Source of the DNA: Nitrospinae bacterium AH_259_B05_G02_I21
GTDB lineage: Bacteria; JADFOP01
Length of the DNA stretch: 55,000 nt
Reading direction: 5' to 3'
NCBI GenBank assembly: GCA_027717595.1
Contig: JALLOF010000001.1
Coordinates: 1 to 55,000 of the forward strand
Shown here: piece by piece, positions 1-8,859 of the stretch
Layout: the number at the start of each line of letters is the position of its first letter
Position numbering within the stretch: position 1 is the first letter of the stretch
Translations under genes and position numbers: made by a program
Notes under the pieces: generated by a model
The model's database searches: none
What the model saw: the letters and a program-made list of their open reading frames with translations, nothing else
Told to the model about the DNA's origin: nothing

Positions 1-1
1 C

Positions 2-1960
2 GGCCTGGTCAAGTACGACGAAAACCAAAAGAACATCATAGGCGAGCTGGCCCGCCGCTGGACCATCACCCAAAAGACCCTCGTTTATCTCGACCCGGCC
101 TCGGGCTTAAGCTCCGCCGAGGCGGTAGAGCGGCTTAAGGCCTCGCTCGGCAAAGACGGGCTCACCTCCTACAAGGTGACATCCATCGAGCCGTCCGGCC
201 CTAAGGCGCTGACCATCACCTTGGCCACGGCGGGAACGGCGATCGAGAAGGCGCTTAAGGCCGCCCTGCCCTCCGGAGCCATCGAGCCAATAAGCCTCGT
301 GACCGTCCACGTGGACACGAAGGCCTCCCTCTCCGGGGGGGTGAAGCTCTCATCCCGCCTCTTAGCCTCCCGGCTTAAGAAGTCGTTCAAGGAGAAACCG
401 CTCAAAGCGGGCCGGCTCCTGGAAGCCGACCCGGAACACTCAAGCCGCCTCGTCCTAAAGGTCCTCAACTCCGCAGGGCCCGCGGTAAAGCGCACAGAGC
501 GCCTCATCGGCTCGCTCACGAAGGAGGCCGGCCGGCCGGCCGACAAGCCCGTCGGGGCAGTCATAAGCCAGGAGAAGCTGCTAGCCGACCACAGGCCGAC
601 CATCACCTTTCACCTAAGAGGTGGGATCCGCTGGCACGACGGAGAGCCCTTCGGCGCCGAGGATGTGAAGTTCACCTACGATAAGATAATGGACGAGAAG
701 ACCCAGACGGTCAGGCGGCCTAACTTCGAGCTCGTCCGCTCCGTGGAGGTCTTGGACCCCCTGACCGTAAGGGTAACCTACAAGAGGCCGTATGCGCCAA
801 GCCTCGATACCTGGGGGGTAGAGATAATCCCGAAGCACATCCTGGAGAAGGTGCCCGACATAAACACGGCCTCCTTCAACCGCCGACCGGTCGGCACGGG
901 ACCATTTAAATTCCACTCCTGGGACAGCGATGAGAAGATCACGGTTGTGGCCAACGACGACTACTGGGAGGGGCGCCCCCAGCTGGATAGGCTCGCCTTC
1001 CGCATCATACCCGAGGTGGCGCTGAAAGAGCTCGAGTTCATGACGAATCAAGTGGACCAGGACAATGCCCAGCCCTTCCAGTACTCCCGATACGTGGCTG
1101 ATAAGAACTTTCGCGTCTTCAAGCGGCTGAGCAACGGCTACACCTACATCGGCTGGAACCTGACCAACCCTCTTTTCAAAGACCGAAGAGTCAGGAGGGC
1201 CCTGACCCACGCCATCAATCGTGAGGAGATCATCAAGTACATCTTGTACGACCTTGGGGTCATCGCCACGGGGCCCTTCCCGCCCCAGATGTGGTACGCC
1301 AACAACGACATTAAGCCCCTGGCCTACGACCCGGCGCTGGCGAAGCGCTTGCTCGCCGAAGCGGGCTGGAAGGATACCGACGGAGACGGCATCCTGGAGA
1401 AGGACGGCCGCCGCTTCCAATTCCGACTCATCACCAACCACGGCAACAACGTAAGGCAAAACGTCTCCGTGCTCGTCCAGCGCCAGCTTCGAGAGGTGGG
1501 CATCGAGGTAGAGATTCTCATGTACGAGTGGAGCGTATTCATATCGCGTAAGATAAACCCCAGGGATTTTGAGGCGTGCGTGCTCGGCTGGAGCCTGAGC
1601 CTAGACCCCGACATCTACGAGATCTGGCACTCGAGTCAGGTGAAGAAGGGCTTCAACTTCGTGGGCTACGCCAACCCCAAGGTCGATAGGCTCATCGAAG
1701 AAGGCCGAACCGAGTACGACCGGGCCACCCGGGCCCGCATCTACCGGGAAATCCACCGGCTCATCAATGAAGACCAGCCCTACACGTTCCTTTTCGTGGG
1801 CGAAGGCACCCCGGCCCTCCACAAGGGAGCCTTCAAGCTGATGGAGACCACCCCAGGAGGCCGGGAGGTCCTAAAGCCCATCACCATGCCCAAGGGGGGG
1901 CTTTTCTACCACCTGATAGAGTGGATAAGGGTTTCCGGGCCCACTCTCAGCCCGACCTAG
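2..1960 (+). CDS. ABC transporter substrate-binding protein, family 5 (peptide/nickel type), 5' truncated
   Basis: The gene is open at the left edge, so its start and signal peptide lie outside the window; 652 residues are visible. It is a periplasmic binding protein that would deliver peptides or a similar solute to the permeases that follow. Family-5 landmarks are seen: FHLRGGIRWHDGEPF, VGTGPFKF, DRRVRRALTHAINRE and the C-terminal lobe with EIWHSSQ. Between the first block (GELARRWTI, visible residues 14-22) and FHLRGG, where the family normally has only a few residues, there are about 175 extra residues that look like two tandem copies of one small domain. It is 9 bp upstream of the first permease gene and probably in its operon. 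The family call is safe; the substrate is not known. Confidence 0.9.
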   Translation, partial: GLVKYDENQKNIIGELARRWTITQKTLVYLDPASGLSSAEAVERLKASLGKDGLTSYKVTSIEPSGPKALTITLATAGTAIEKALKAALPSGAIEPISLVTVHVDTKASLSGGVKLSSRLLASRLKKSFKEKPLKAGRLLEADPEHSSRLVLKVLNSAGPAVKRTERLIGSLTKEAGRPADKPVGAVISQEKLLADHRPTITFHLRGGIRWHDGEPFGAEDVKFTYDKIMDEKTQTVRRPNFELVRSVEVLDPLTVRVTYKRPYAPSLDTWGVEIIPKHILEKVPDINTASFNRRPVGTGPFKFHSWDSDEKITVVANDDYWEGRPQLDRLAFRIIPEVALKELEFMTNQVDQDNAQPFQYSRYVADKNFRVFKRLSNGYTYIGWNLTNPLFKDRRVRRALTHAINREEIIKYILYDLGVIATGPFPPQMWYANNDIKPLAYDPALAKRLLAEAGWKDTDGDGILEKDGRRFQFRLITNHGNNVRQNVSVLVQRQLREVGIEVEILMYEWSVFISRKINPRDFEACVLGWSLSLDPDIYEIWHSSQVKKGFNFVGYANPKVDRLIEEGRTEYDRATRARIYREIHRLINEDQPYTFLFVGEGTPALHKGAFKLMETTPGGREVLKPITMPKGGLFYHLIEWIRVSGPTLSPT

Positions 1961-1969
1961 GAGCCAGAA

Positions 1970-2929
1970 GTGACAAAGTACGCCATCCGCCGACTCATCC
2001 AGGCCGTGCCGGTCTTCTTCGGCATAACCATCATCTCGTTCATGATGATCCACCTCGCCCCGGGAACCCCCATCGGGGTGACGCTCGACCCGAAGGTCTC
2101 CCCGGCGGTCATAGAACAGATGCGGAAGAACTTTCACCTCGACGACCCCTACTACATGCAGTACTGGCACTGGCTCAAGGGCATGGCTACGGGTGAGCTC
2201 AAGAGTTTCAAGGACGGTCGGCCCGTCTTCAGAAAGATCATGGAGAGGTTGCCGGCCACGATCTATCTCAATCTCGTAGCCACCATCATAAGCTTCTCGA
2301 TAGCCATACCCTTAGGCGTCTACTCAGCCACCCACCAGTACTCCAGGGGGGATCACGCCGCAACCTTCCTCTCTTTCATAGGGATATCGATGCCGAGCTT
2401 CTGGCTGGCTTACCTACTCATTCTCCTCCTTGTGGAGGGCTTCGGGCTGCCGGTCCTGGGGGCCCGGACTTTCGGTCTCCAGGAGCTTTCGGCCGGGGCG
2501 ACGGCGGCAGACAGGCTCTGGCACCTGCTTGTGCCCTCGCTGGTCATCGCCTTCGGCTCGGTCGCGGCACTCTCGCGCTACATGCGCGGCAGCATGCTGG
2601 AGGTGACCCGCCAGGACTACATCACCACGGCCCGGGCCAAGGGGCTTTCCGAAGAGGACGTCCGCTACCGCCACGCCCTTAGAAACGCCCTCATGCCGCT
2701 GATAACCATCTTCGGCTTCTTAATCCCCGACCTCATCGGCGGAAGCGTCATCATCGAGACGGTCTTCGCCTACCCGGGTATCGGTAGGCTGGGGTTTCAG
2801 TCGGTCCTCTCCCGGGACTACCCCACCGTGATGACGCTGTTGGCCATCGCCGCGGTGCTGACGCTCATCGGCAACCTAGTCGCCGACCTGCTCTATGCCG
2901 TTGTGGACCCGAGGGTCCAGTACGAGTGA
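1970..2929 (+). CDS. ABC transporter permease, DppB/GsiC family
   Basis: A 319-residue inner-membrane permease of the peptide/nickel uptake family. It has the typical start (IRRLIQAVPVFFGI, then a helix and HLAPGTP), about six membrane segments, and the cytoplasmic EAA-type loop near residues 225-245 (TTARAKGLSEEDVRYRHALRNA) that contacts the ATPases. It starts at a GTG 9 bp after the binding-protein gene and is followed at once by the partner permease, so it forms a heteromeric channel with it. No ATPase genes are visible; they may lie upstream of the window or elsewhere. Confidence 0.92.
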   Translation: MTKYAIRRLIQAVPVFFGITIISFMMIHLAPGTPIGVTLDPKVSPAVIEQMRKNFHLDDPYYMQYWHWLKGMATGELKSFKDGRPVFRKIMERLPATIYLNLVATIISFSIAIPLGVYSATHQYSRGDHAATFLSFIGISMPSFWLAYLLILLLVEGFGLPVLGARTFGLQELSAGATAADRLWHLLVPSLVIAFGSVAALSRYMRGSMLEVTRQDYITTARAKGLSEEDVRYRHALRNALMPLITIFGFLIPDLIGGSVIIETVFAYPGIGRLGFQSVLSRDYPTVMTLLAIAAVLTLIGNLVADLLYAVVDPRVQYE

Positions 2930-2936
2930 GGTGATG

Positions 2937-3851
2937 ATGGCACAGGCGAATGCGCAGACAGCCGACCAGGTGCTGGTCGAGGCGACTGAGCCGTACCGGC
3001 CCTGGACCGAGCTAGCCCGGAGATTTTCCGCCAACCGGCTCGCGATGGGAGGGCTCGTTGTCATCGCCTTGCTCGTCGCAATCTCGCTCACCTACTTCTG
3101 CCTGAAGCTCACCGGGAGGACCTGGCCCTACGACCCGGACGCCACGGACCTGGCGAGCCGCCTCCTCGGCCCGTCAGCGGCCCACCCCCTGGGGACCGAC
3201 CAATTGGGCCGTGACGTCTTATCCCGCATGTTGTTTGGGGCCCACATCTCCCTGACCGTAGGCTTTGTTGCAGTAGGCATCGCCATCACCATCGGGATCA
3301 TCGTCGGAGCGACGGCGGGACACTTCGCCGGCTGGGTCGACAACGTGCTTATGCGCATGGTGGACATCGTCATCTGCTTCCCCCGGTTCTTCCTCATCCT
3401 CACCGTGGTGGCCCTGATCAAGCCGTCTCTTTGGAACATAATCATCGTTTTGGGCCTTACCGGCTGGACGGGAACGGCCAGGCTGATAAGGGGCGAGATT
3501 CTCTCTCTCAGGGAGAGGGACTTCATACAGGCGGTCCGCGCCCTCGGGGCCAATGCTCCGAGGATAATCCTGCGCCACCTCGTGCCCAACGCCCTAACAC
3601 CCGTGCTCGTCTCGGCCACCCTGGGAGTGGCCGGGGCGATTCTCACCGAGGCGGGCCTCTCCTTCCTCGGCTTCGGCGTCCAGCCGCCCCAGCCCACGTG
3701 GGGAAACATCCTGACCGAAGGGCGCCTCTACATATTCGACGCCTGGTGGTTGACCATCTTTCCGGGCCTGGCAATCCTGGTGACCGTACTGGCTTTCAAC
3801 CTCGTCGGCGAAGGCATCCGCGACGCCTGGGACCCAAGGCTGAAAGTCTGA
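2937..3851 (+). CDS. ABC transporter permease, DppC family
   Basis: A 304-residue inner-membrane permease, partner of the preceding DppB-type protein. It shows the DppC-type N-terminal motif (PWTELARRFSANRLAMGG), the block HPLGTDQLGRDVLSRM, about six membrane segments and the EAA loop QAVRALGANAPRIILRHLVPN. The reading frame is open further upstream, but the ATG at 2937 has GAGG five bases before it, so I chose it; the adjacent ATG at 2934 is the alternative. It completes the transmembrane part of the importer. Confidence 0.92.
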   Translation: MAQANAQTADQVLVEATEPYRPWTELARRFSANRLAMGGLVVIALLVAISLTYFCLKLTGRTWPYDPDATDLASRLLGPSAAHPLGTDQLGRDVLSRMLFGAHISLTVGFVAVGIAITIGIIVGATAGHFAGWVDNVLMRMVDIVICFPRFFLILTVVALIKPSLWNIIIVLGLTGWTGTARLIRGEILSLRERDFIQAVRALGANAPRIILRHLVPNALTPVLVSATLGVAGAILTEAGLSFLGFGVQPPQPTWGNILTEGRLYIFDAWWLTIFPGLAILVTVLAFNLVGEGIRDAWDPRLKV

Positions 3852-3857
3852 CGTCCC

Positions 3858-5711
3858 ATGGCTCCTCGACGACCGTCACGCCTCGGCGTCGCGCTCCTGC
3901 TGTCCGCTCTCTGGCCCGGCCTGGGGAGCCTCGTCGTCGGCCAGCCCCTGCTTGGTCTCACCCTCATCGCCGCCACGGCGGCCTCTCTCCTGGCCACCCT
4001 GTTCTTCTACGGGTACGTGACCACCCCGGTGCTCTGGGGCCTGGGGCTCCTCGTCGCGGCGGTCGGAGCCCGACGGCGGGCCTCGGGCCGCCCCCCTTGG
4101 CCGAGACGGCGGGTGCGCTGGTTTCTCGGGTGGGTGAGCCTCGCCGCAGTGGGTCTCGTCGTCTTTCACCTCACCTGGTCGGCACCCACAGCACCAGGTG
4201 CCGCCCTCACATCCAGAGCCGGCACACCGGCCGGGCCCCCCATGGGGCCGGTCACGTGGAACGCGCCTTCGGGTCCCCGCACCATCGACCCAGCCGCCGC
4301 CCCGAGGCTGACCGTCAACGATCTCGGCCACCTGCGGTGGTGGATGGCGATCGCCACCCAGCCCACCGGGAGCTGGGACGGCTTCTACCAGCTTGAGCCG
4401 TTCGGCCAAACGGCGCTGCGCTACCAGCTCGCCTTCGCCGCCTACGCGCTCGCCCAGGCCCAGGTGGCGAAGCTCCCCGCCTACCGAAGCCCCATCAACG
4501 AGGCGCTCGAGCAGCTCGTCGAGAAAATGCTCCACCCCGATGTGTGGAGCTATTGGAAGTGGGAATCGCTGGCCCAAGCCGGTCGATGGACGGAGGACCC
4601 CGTGGCCGAAGGCAACGCGATGTACTCAGGCCACCTCGCCTCGATGGCCGGGCTTGCCAGGCTTCTCGCCGACCGGCCCCTCTACCAGACCCCCGAGAGC
4701 CTGGCGTTCGCAGGCGACCGCCACCCCGCGGCGTTCTACTCGTACCGGTCGCTGCTGGAGCGGCTGGCCGAACAGTTCCGAACCAACCCCTGGCACGTCA
4801 TCACCTGCGAGCCCCACCAGGCCTTCGTCATGTGCAACAACCACGCAGCGCTGGCGCTTCTGCTCGGCTCACGGCTGCTGGCCGCCCCGGACCTCAAGGC
4901 GGCCGTCCCGATGTACACCAAAGCCTACGGCGAGCTGTTCAGAGGCGACGGCGACGAGCCCACGCTCCGCTACCCGCACTACACGACGCTCGGCCGCACG
5001 CTCCCGTTTCACCTCGTGCTCGGCGACGGCTGGGCTATCGCCACCCTCAACGGCTTGCTCCCGGACGAGGCCCGTCGCCTGTACGCCGCATACCGGCGGC
5101 GCGTGTTCGGCTCAGCGGACGACGGCCCCGTTGGCGTAGCCCCCGCGCCCTTCTACGAGCGGGTTGATGTGGGAAACATGCGGTTGAGTTCGGCCAGCCA
5201 GCCGGCATTCGCCCTGCTTGCCGCCCGGGAGATGGGCGACGAGACCGTGGCCCGAGAGATACTGGCGACCATCGAGAGCCGCTACCGCCCCCGGTGGCGC
5301 GGCGGGCGGCGCACCTACCAGGACCTCTCGCCCCTGCTCCACGCCGTTATCCTCCTCGCACGCCTGACCCCACCGGGAGGGCTGAAGGCCCTCTTCACCG
5401 AAGCGCAACCCGCCCTGTCCTGGAGGAGGCCCCACGTCCGAGCGGTGGAGGGGGGAGCGATGGACGTCATCCAGGCCGTCTACGACCCGCGGGAGGAGGC
5501 GCTGCTGGTCGGGCTCGTCGCCGGCCGAACGACGAAGCGGCGCACGCTGGTCCTGGCCGGCCTCGATCCCGCCCGCAGCTACACGCTCGTGGTGAACGGC
5601 CGCGTGGCCGCCTCCGGCCTCATCGCCACCGGCGAGGGAACGCTCCGGGTCCCCGTGGGCGGAGCCATCCCCGTCCGCTGCGTCCTGGCCGCCCACCCGC
5701 CGCGCCCTTGA
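3858..5711 (+). CDS. Membrane-anchored linalool dehydratase/isomerase (Ldi)-like protein
   Basis: A 617-residue protein starting 6 bp after the permease gene. About three N-terminal hydrophobic segments (within residues 7-110) are followed by a catalytic-type domain from about residue 134 to 510. From memory of Castellaniella linalool dehydratase-isomerase, several blocks match in order: RYQLAFAAYAL, NAMYSGHL (M255, H259), CEPHQAFVMC (C317 and C326, with the same spacing as the two active-site cysteines) and AREMGD. A C-terminal beta-rich region of about 90 residues (from residue 515) has no match I recognise. Family membership looks good. The substrate is unknown: most members are uncharacterised, and the neighbouring peptide transporter gives no terpene context. 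Confidence 0.7.
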   Translation: MAPRRPSRLGVALLLSALWPGLGSLVVGQPLLGLTLIAATAASLLATLFFYGYVTTPVLWGLGLLVAAVGARRRASGRPPWPRRRVRWFLGWVSLAAVGLVVFHLTWSAPTAPGAALTSRAGTPAGPPMGPVTWNAPSGPRTIDPAAAPRLTVNDLGHLRWWMAIATQPTGSWDGFYQLEPFGQTALRYQLAFAAYALAQAQVAKLPAYRSPINEALEQLVEKMLHPDVWSYWKWESLAQAGRWTEDPVAEGNAMYSGHLASMAGLARLLADRPLYQTPESLAFAGDRHPAAFYSYRSLLERLAEQFRTNPWHVITCEPHQAFVMCNNHAALALLLGSRLLAAPDLKAAVPMYTKAYGELFRGDGDEPTLRYPHYTTLGRTLPFHLVLGDGWAIATLNGLLPDEARRLYAAYRRRVFGSADDGPVGVAPAPFYERVDVGNMRLSSASQPAFALLAAREMGDETVAREILATIESRYRPRWRGGRRTYQDLSPLLHAVILLARLTPPGGLKALFTEAQPALSWRRPHVRAVEGGAMDVIQAVYDPREEALLVGLVAGRTTKRRTLVLAGLDPARSYTLVVNGRVAASGLIATGEGTLRVPVGGAIPVRCVLAAHPPRP

Positions 5712-5737
5712 CACACCTCGGGGGCTGATGGTACAAG
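5708..5737 (+). promoter_or_regulatory. Candidate sigma-70 promoter for fabI
   Basis: TTGACA at 5708-5713 and TACAAG at 5732-5737 are separated by 18 bp. The -35 hexamer overlaps the stop codon of the preceding gene. The site lies 45 bp before the fabI start. The -35 is a perfect match; the -10 is moderate. Confidence 0.45.
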
Positions 5738-5782
5738 AGGCGTGCACTTCATCCTCCCCCAAGCGCAAGGAGCATCCCTAAA

Positions 5783-6559
5783 ATGGACAATCTCCGCATG
5801 GAGGGGAAGGTGGTCCTGGTCACCGGGGTCGCCAACCAGCGGAGCATCGCCTGGGCCATCGCACAGGCTCTGCACGCCGCCGGGGCCACGCCCGTCTTCA
5901 CCTACCAGAGCGAGCGGCTGCAAAAAGGGGTGGAGGAGCTGGCCGGCTCGATCGGCTCGGACCACGTGATGCCGTGCGACGTCACCAACGAGGAGGAGGT
6001 CGCCGCCGTTGCCCGCTCAATCGAAGAGCGCCACGGGCGCCTGCACGGGCTCGTGCATTCCATCGCCTTCGCCAATCGCGAGGACCTGGCCGGAGAGTAC
6101 CTCGACACCTCGCCCGAGGGATACCGCACGGCCCAGGACGTAAGCGCCTACTCCCTGGTCACGCTCTGCCGCTACGCCGCCCCGCTCCTGGCCGCCGAGG
6201 GCGGAAGCGTCGTGGCCCTCACCTACCTTGGAAGCGTGCGGGTCGTGCCCCACTACAACGTGATGGGCATCGCGAAAGCTTCCCTCGAGGCGAGCATCCG
6301 GTATCTGGCCTACGACCTGGGGCCGAAGAAGATCCGGGTCAACGGGGTCAGCGCCGGGCCCATAAAGACCCTGTCAAGCCGCGTCATCGCAGGCTTCAAC
6401 GACATGCTCGAGCACATCGAGGCCCGCGCACCGCTTCGGCGCAACGTGGAGACCTCCGAGGTCGCTTCAGCCACGGCCTTTCTGTTGAGCGACCTGGCGA
6501 GCGGCATCACCGGCGAGATTCTTTACGTCGACGCCGGCTATCACGTGATGGGGATGTAA
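5783..6559 (+). CDS. fabI: Enoyl-[acyl-carrier-protein] reductase (FabI)
   Basis: A 258-residue short-chain dehydrogenase-fold enzyme that reduces trans-2-enoyl-ACP in the last step of each type II fatty-acid elongation cycle. The N-terminal dinucleotide-binding stretch (VTGVANQRSIAWAIAQAL) is the FabI form. The catalytic residues are Y148, Y158 and K165 in TYLGSVRVVPHYNVMGIAK, which match E. coli Y146, Y156 and K163. The length matches the family. It has its own candidate promoter and is followed 9 bp later by a small lipoprotein gene. Confidence 0.95.
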   Translation: MDNLRMEGKVVLVTGVANQRSIAWAIAQALHAAGATPVFTYQSERLQKGVEELAGSIGSDHVMPCDVTNEEEVAAVARSIEERHGRLHGLVHSIAFANREDLAGEYLDTSPEGYRTAQDVSAYSLVTLCRYAAPLLAAEGGSVVALTYLGSVRVVPHYNVMGIAKASLEASIRYLAYDLGPKKIRVNGVSAGPIKTLSSRVIAGFNDMLEHIEARAPLRRNVETSEVASATAFLLSDLASGITGEILYVDAGYHVMGM

Positions 6560-6568
6560 GGGCTCTTG

Positions 6569-6832
6569 GTGGTGAAAACCTTGCGGCGCCGACGCACCCC
6601 AGCACTCATCGGCCTCGTCCTTTTGGGAACCTTGCTGCTCACCGCCTGCGGCCCCTCCGATGCCGACTTCAACAAGGTGGAGATCGGTATGACCACCGAG
6701 GAGGTCAAGGCGATTATGGGCGAACCCGACAAAACCAAGGAGGTGTTCGGAGCCGCCGAGCAGTGGATATACAAGGACAAGTACGTCATCCAGTTCGCCC
6801 TGGACAAGGTGGTCATCAAAGAAAAACGATAG
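6569..6832 (+). CDS. Small lipoprotein with SmpA/OmlA (BamE)-like fold
   Basis: An 87-residue exported lipoprotein. A basic N-terminus and hydrophobic core end in the lipobox LLTAC, so it should be lipidated on the cysteine. The rest contains the pattern IGMTTEEVKAIMGEPD followed by a short beta stretch, which is typical of the BamE-like fold found in many small periplasmic lipoproteins. Three possible starts (TTG 6566, GTG 6569, GTG 6572) lie together; AAGGG at 6558-6562 best suits GTG 6569. It may be co-transcribed with fabI. Too little is conserved to call it BamE itself. Confidence 0.75.
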   Translation: MVKTLRRRRTPALIGLVLLGTLLLTACGPSDADFNKVEIGMTTEEVKAIMGEPDKTKEVFGAAEQWIYKDKYVIQFALDKVVIKEKR

Positions 6833-6914
6833 GCTCCCCGAAGCCGGGCGATCACTTCCCCTTTACTCCTCTCGCATTAATGATAATCTAGAAGGGTTGC
6901 TGGAGACACCGGCC

Positions 6915-7928
6915 ATGCTCACAATCGACGGCGCCGTTGGAGCCGGCGGCGGCCAGATGCTGAGGACGGCGCTTGGGCTTGCCGCCCTCACGGGCGAGCC
7001 CTTCCGCATGGTCAACATCCGCGCGGGACGGCCCAAGCCGGGCCTGGCCGAGCAACACCTCCAGGCCGTCCGGGCGGCGGCCTCCCTCTGCACCGCACAG
7101 GTCCAGGGTGCCGAGCTTCGCTCAAAGGCGGTTACGTTCGTCCCGGGCCCCCTGACCTCGGACACCCTCCACGTCCCCGTCAGGACGGCCGGCAGCGTGG
7201 GCCTCGTGCTGCAATCGCTCCTCATCCCGGCGACCCGCCACGCCGTGACCATCCACATAGAGGGGGGAGCCACCTACGGCAAGTTCGCCATGCCGGTCCA
7301 CCACCTCGAACACGTCCTGCTACCCCTGCTGGAGAAGATGGGCTGGTCGGCGGAGGTGGCGGTCGAGCGGGAAGGCTTTTTCCCCAAAGGAGGCGCGCGG
7401 GTGCGGGTGACCTCCAAGCCGGGCAACCTGCATCCGCTGATCCTCGAAGACCCCGGACGACTCATCTCAATCCACGGCATCTCGATCGCCCACCGCTCCC
7501 TGGAGCGGGCCAGGGTCGCACACCGCCAGGCAAAGGCCGCCGCCGACCGCATCCAGACCGCCCTGGGCGTCGAGCCGGCGATTGAGGTGGCCTACGTGGA
7601 GGCCGTCTGTCCGGGCAGCGGCATCCAGCTTTGGGCGACGACGGAGCACAGCCGCCTGGGAGGCAACAGCCTAGGCGAGCGAGGCATGAAGTCAGAGAGC
7701 GTGGGAGAGCAAGCGGCAGAGACGCTAATAGAGGCCCTCGAAGGAGGGGCGGTGGACCCCCACACGGCCGACCAGCTCCTGCCCTACCTGGCGCTGGCCG
7801 GGGAGGGAGCTTACACGACGGGCTCCATCACGGACCACGTGACGACCAACGCCCACGTCATCGAGCAGTTCCTGCCCGTCCGCATCGAGGCCGCCGAGGG
7901 TCGCATCCATTGTCGGGCGGCCTCCTGA
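6915..7928 (+). CDS. rtcA: RNA 3'-terminal phosphate cyclase
   Basis: A 337-residue enzyme that converts RNA 3'-phosphate ends to 2',3'-cyclic phosphates with ATP. The N-terminal signature is GAVGAGGGQMLRTALGLAAL, and HLEHVLLPLLEKMGW and the glycine-rich PGSGIQLWATTEHS follow. The catalytic histidine that takes AMP should be H308 in TDHVTTN. The frame is open 18 bp further upstream to a TTG, but the ATG at 6915 has GGAGA about 9 bp before it and matches where family members begin. No rtcB ligase gene is nearby, so the repair context is unclear. Confidence 0.93.
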   Translation: MLTIDGAVGAGGGQMLRTALGLAALTGEPFRMVNIRAGRPKPGLAEQHLQAVRAAASLCTAQVQGAELRSKAVTFVPGPLTSDTLHVPVRTAGSVGLVLQSLLIPATRHAVTIHIEGGATYGKFAMPVHHLEHVLLPLLEKMGWSAEVAVEREGFFPKGGARVRVTSKPGNLHPLILEDPGRLISIHGISIAHRSLERARVAHRQAKAAADRIQTALGVEPAIEVAYVEAVCPGSGIQLWATTEHSRLGGNSLGERGMKSESVGEQAAETLIEALEGGAVDPHTADQLLPYLALAGEGAYTTGSITDHVTTNAHVIEQFLPVRIEAAEGRIHCRAAS

Positions 7929-7935
7929 GGGTTGC

Positions 7936-7965
7936 TTGACACCCTCGCGGGGCCGTTCCTATAAT
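7936..7965 (+). promoter_or_regulatory. Consensus sigma-70 promoter for the tRNA methyltransferase gene
   Basis: TTGACA (7936-7941) and TATAAT (7960-7965) are both perfect consensus hexamers, separated by 18 bp. Transcription would begin near 7972, about 30 bp before the GTG start at 8001. The site begins 7 bp after the rtcA stop. Confidence 0.75.
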
Positions 7966-8000
7966 CGCCATCCCTTCAAGCCGCTTCCGGAGAATCCGTC

Positions 8001-8771
8001 GTGACCGCCTCGCCGCTGGACGCCTTCGCTGTGGTGCTGGTCGAGCCTCAAGGGCCGGCCAACGTCGGCTCGGTTGCCCGTGCTATGAAAAACATGGGTT
8101 TCGGCGATCTCAGGCTCGTCAACCCCGGCGAATGGTACGGCCCCGAGGCCCGAAAGATGGCGATGAAGGGCCGGGACGTGCTCGAGGCCGCCCGCATCTT
8201 CGAGAACCTGGCCGAGGCGGTGGCCGACTGCGGCTACGTGGTGGCCACGACCCGCCGAGGCGGGCCATATCGGGCCGACGGGCAGCCGCCCCGAGAGCTC
8301 GCCCGCCACTGGCTCACCGTTGCCGCCGCCAACCGGGTCGCCCTGGTTTTCGGGCCCGAGGACCGGGGGCTCTCCAACCAGGAGCTGGGCCTCACTCAAG
8401 CCGTCTGCACCATCCCGGCGGAGCCGGCCTTCAGCTCCATGAACCTCGCCCAAGCGGTCCTCATCATGTGCTACGAGTGCTACCTGGTCTCCGGCGAGGG
8501 CGAACCGCCCACGGCGAGCCCGCCCCGTGCGTCCCAGGCCGAGCTCGCGGCGATGTACGACCACATGCGCGACGAGCTCGCCTCCATCGGCTTCCTCCAA
8601 GGTTCCCATCAGGACCACATCATGTTCGTGCTGCGGCAGATGTTCGGCCGGACGGGCCTGACGAACCGGGAAGTCCGCATCATCCGGGGCATCTTCCAGC
8701 AGATGCGCTGGTACATCGAGGAGGGCTCCAAGAGAGAGCCCTCGCCCGCCCACCCACCTACCGAGGCGTAA
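8001..8771 (+). CDS. trmJ: SPOUT-family tRNA/rRNA methyltransferase, TrmJ type
   Basis: A 256-residue SAM-dependent methyltransferase of the SpoU/TrmH (knotted SPOUT) class. The three motifs are present: NVGSVARAMKNMGF near the N-terminus, VALVFGPEDRGLSNQEL in the middle, and SMNLAQAV in the knot. The C-terminal extension with the DHIMFVLRQMFGRTGLTNREVRIIRG pattern is like TrmJ, which methylates the 2'-O of tRNA residue 32. The start is a GTG 36 bp after a consensus promoter. The family is certain; the exact RNA target is by analogy. Confidence 0.85.
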   Translation: MTASPLDAFAVVLVEPQGPANVGSVARAMKNMGFGDLRLVNPGEWYGPEARKMAMKGRDVLEAARIFENLAEAVADCGYVVATTRRGGPYRADGQPPRELARHWLTVAAANRVALVFGPEDRGLSNQELGLTQAVCTIPAEPAFSSMNLAQAVLIMCYECYLVSGEGEPPTASPPRASQAELAAMYDHMRDELASIGFLQGSHQDHIMFVLRQMFGRTGLTNREVRIIRGIFQQMRWYIEEGSKREPSPAHPPTEA

Positions 8772-8804
8772 CGACTCCGCCCCCCGGCAGGCCCCATACA
8801 AAAA

Positions 8805-8831
8805 GCCCGGGCCGAATCAACCGGCCCGGGC
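8805..8831 (-). terminator. Rho-independent terminator of the minus-strand hydrolase gene
   Basis: A perfect 10-bp GC-rich stem (8805-8814 with 8822-8831) has a 7-nt loop. On the minus strand it is followed by five T residues (A run at 8800-8804 on the plus strand). It lies 28 bp past the stop of the 8860-9594 gene. On the plus strand no T run follows, so it may only partly stop transcription from the methyltransferase gene. Confidence 0.75.
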
Positions 8832-8859
8832 AAGCTTCTCGCCCGATGCAAACGGACGC

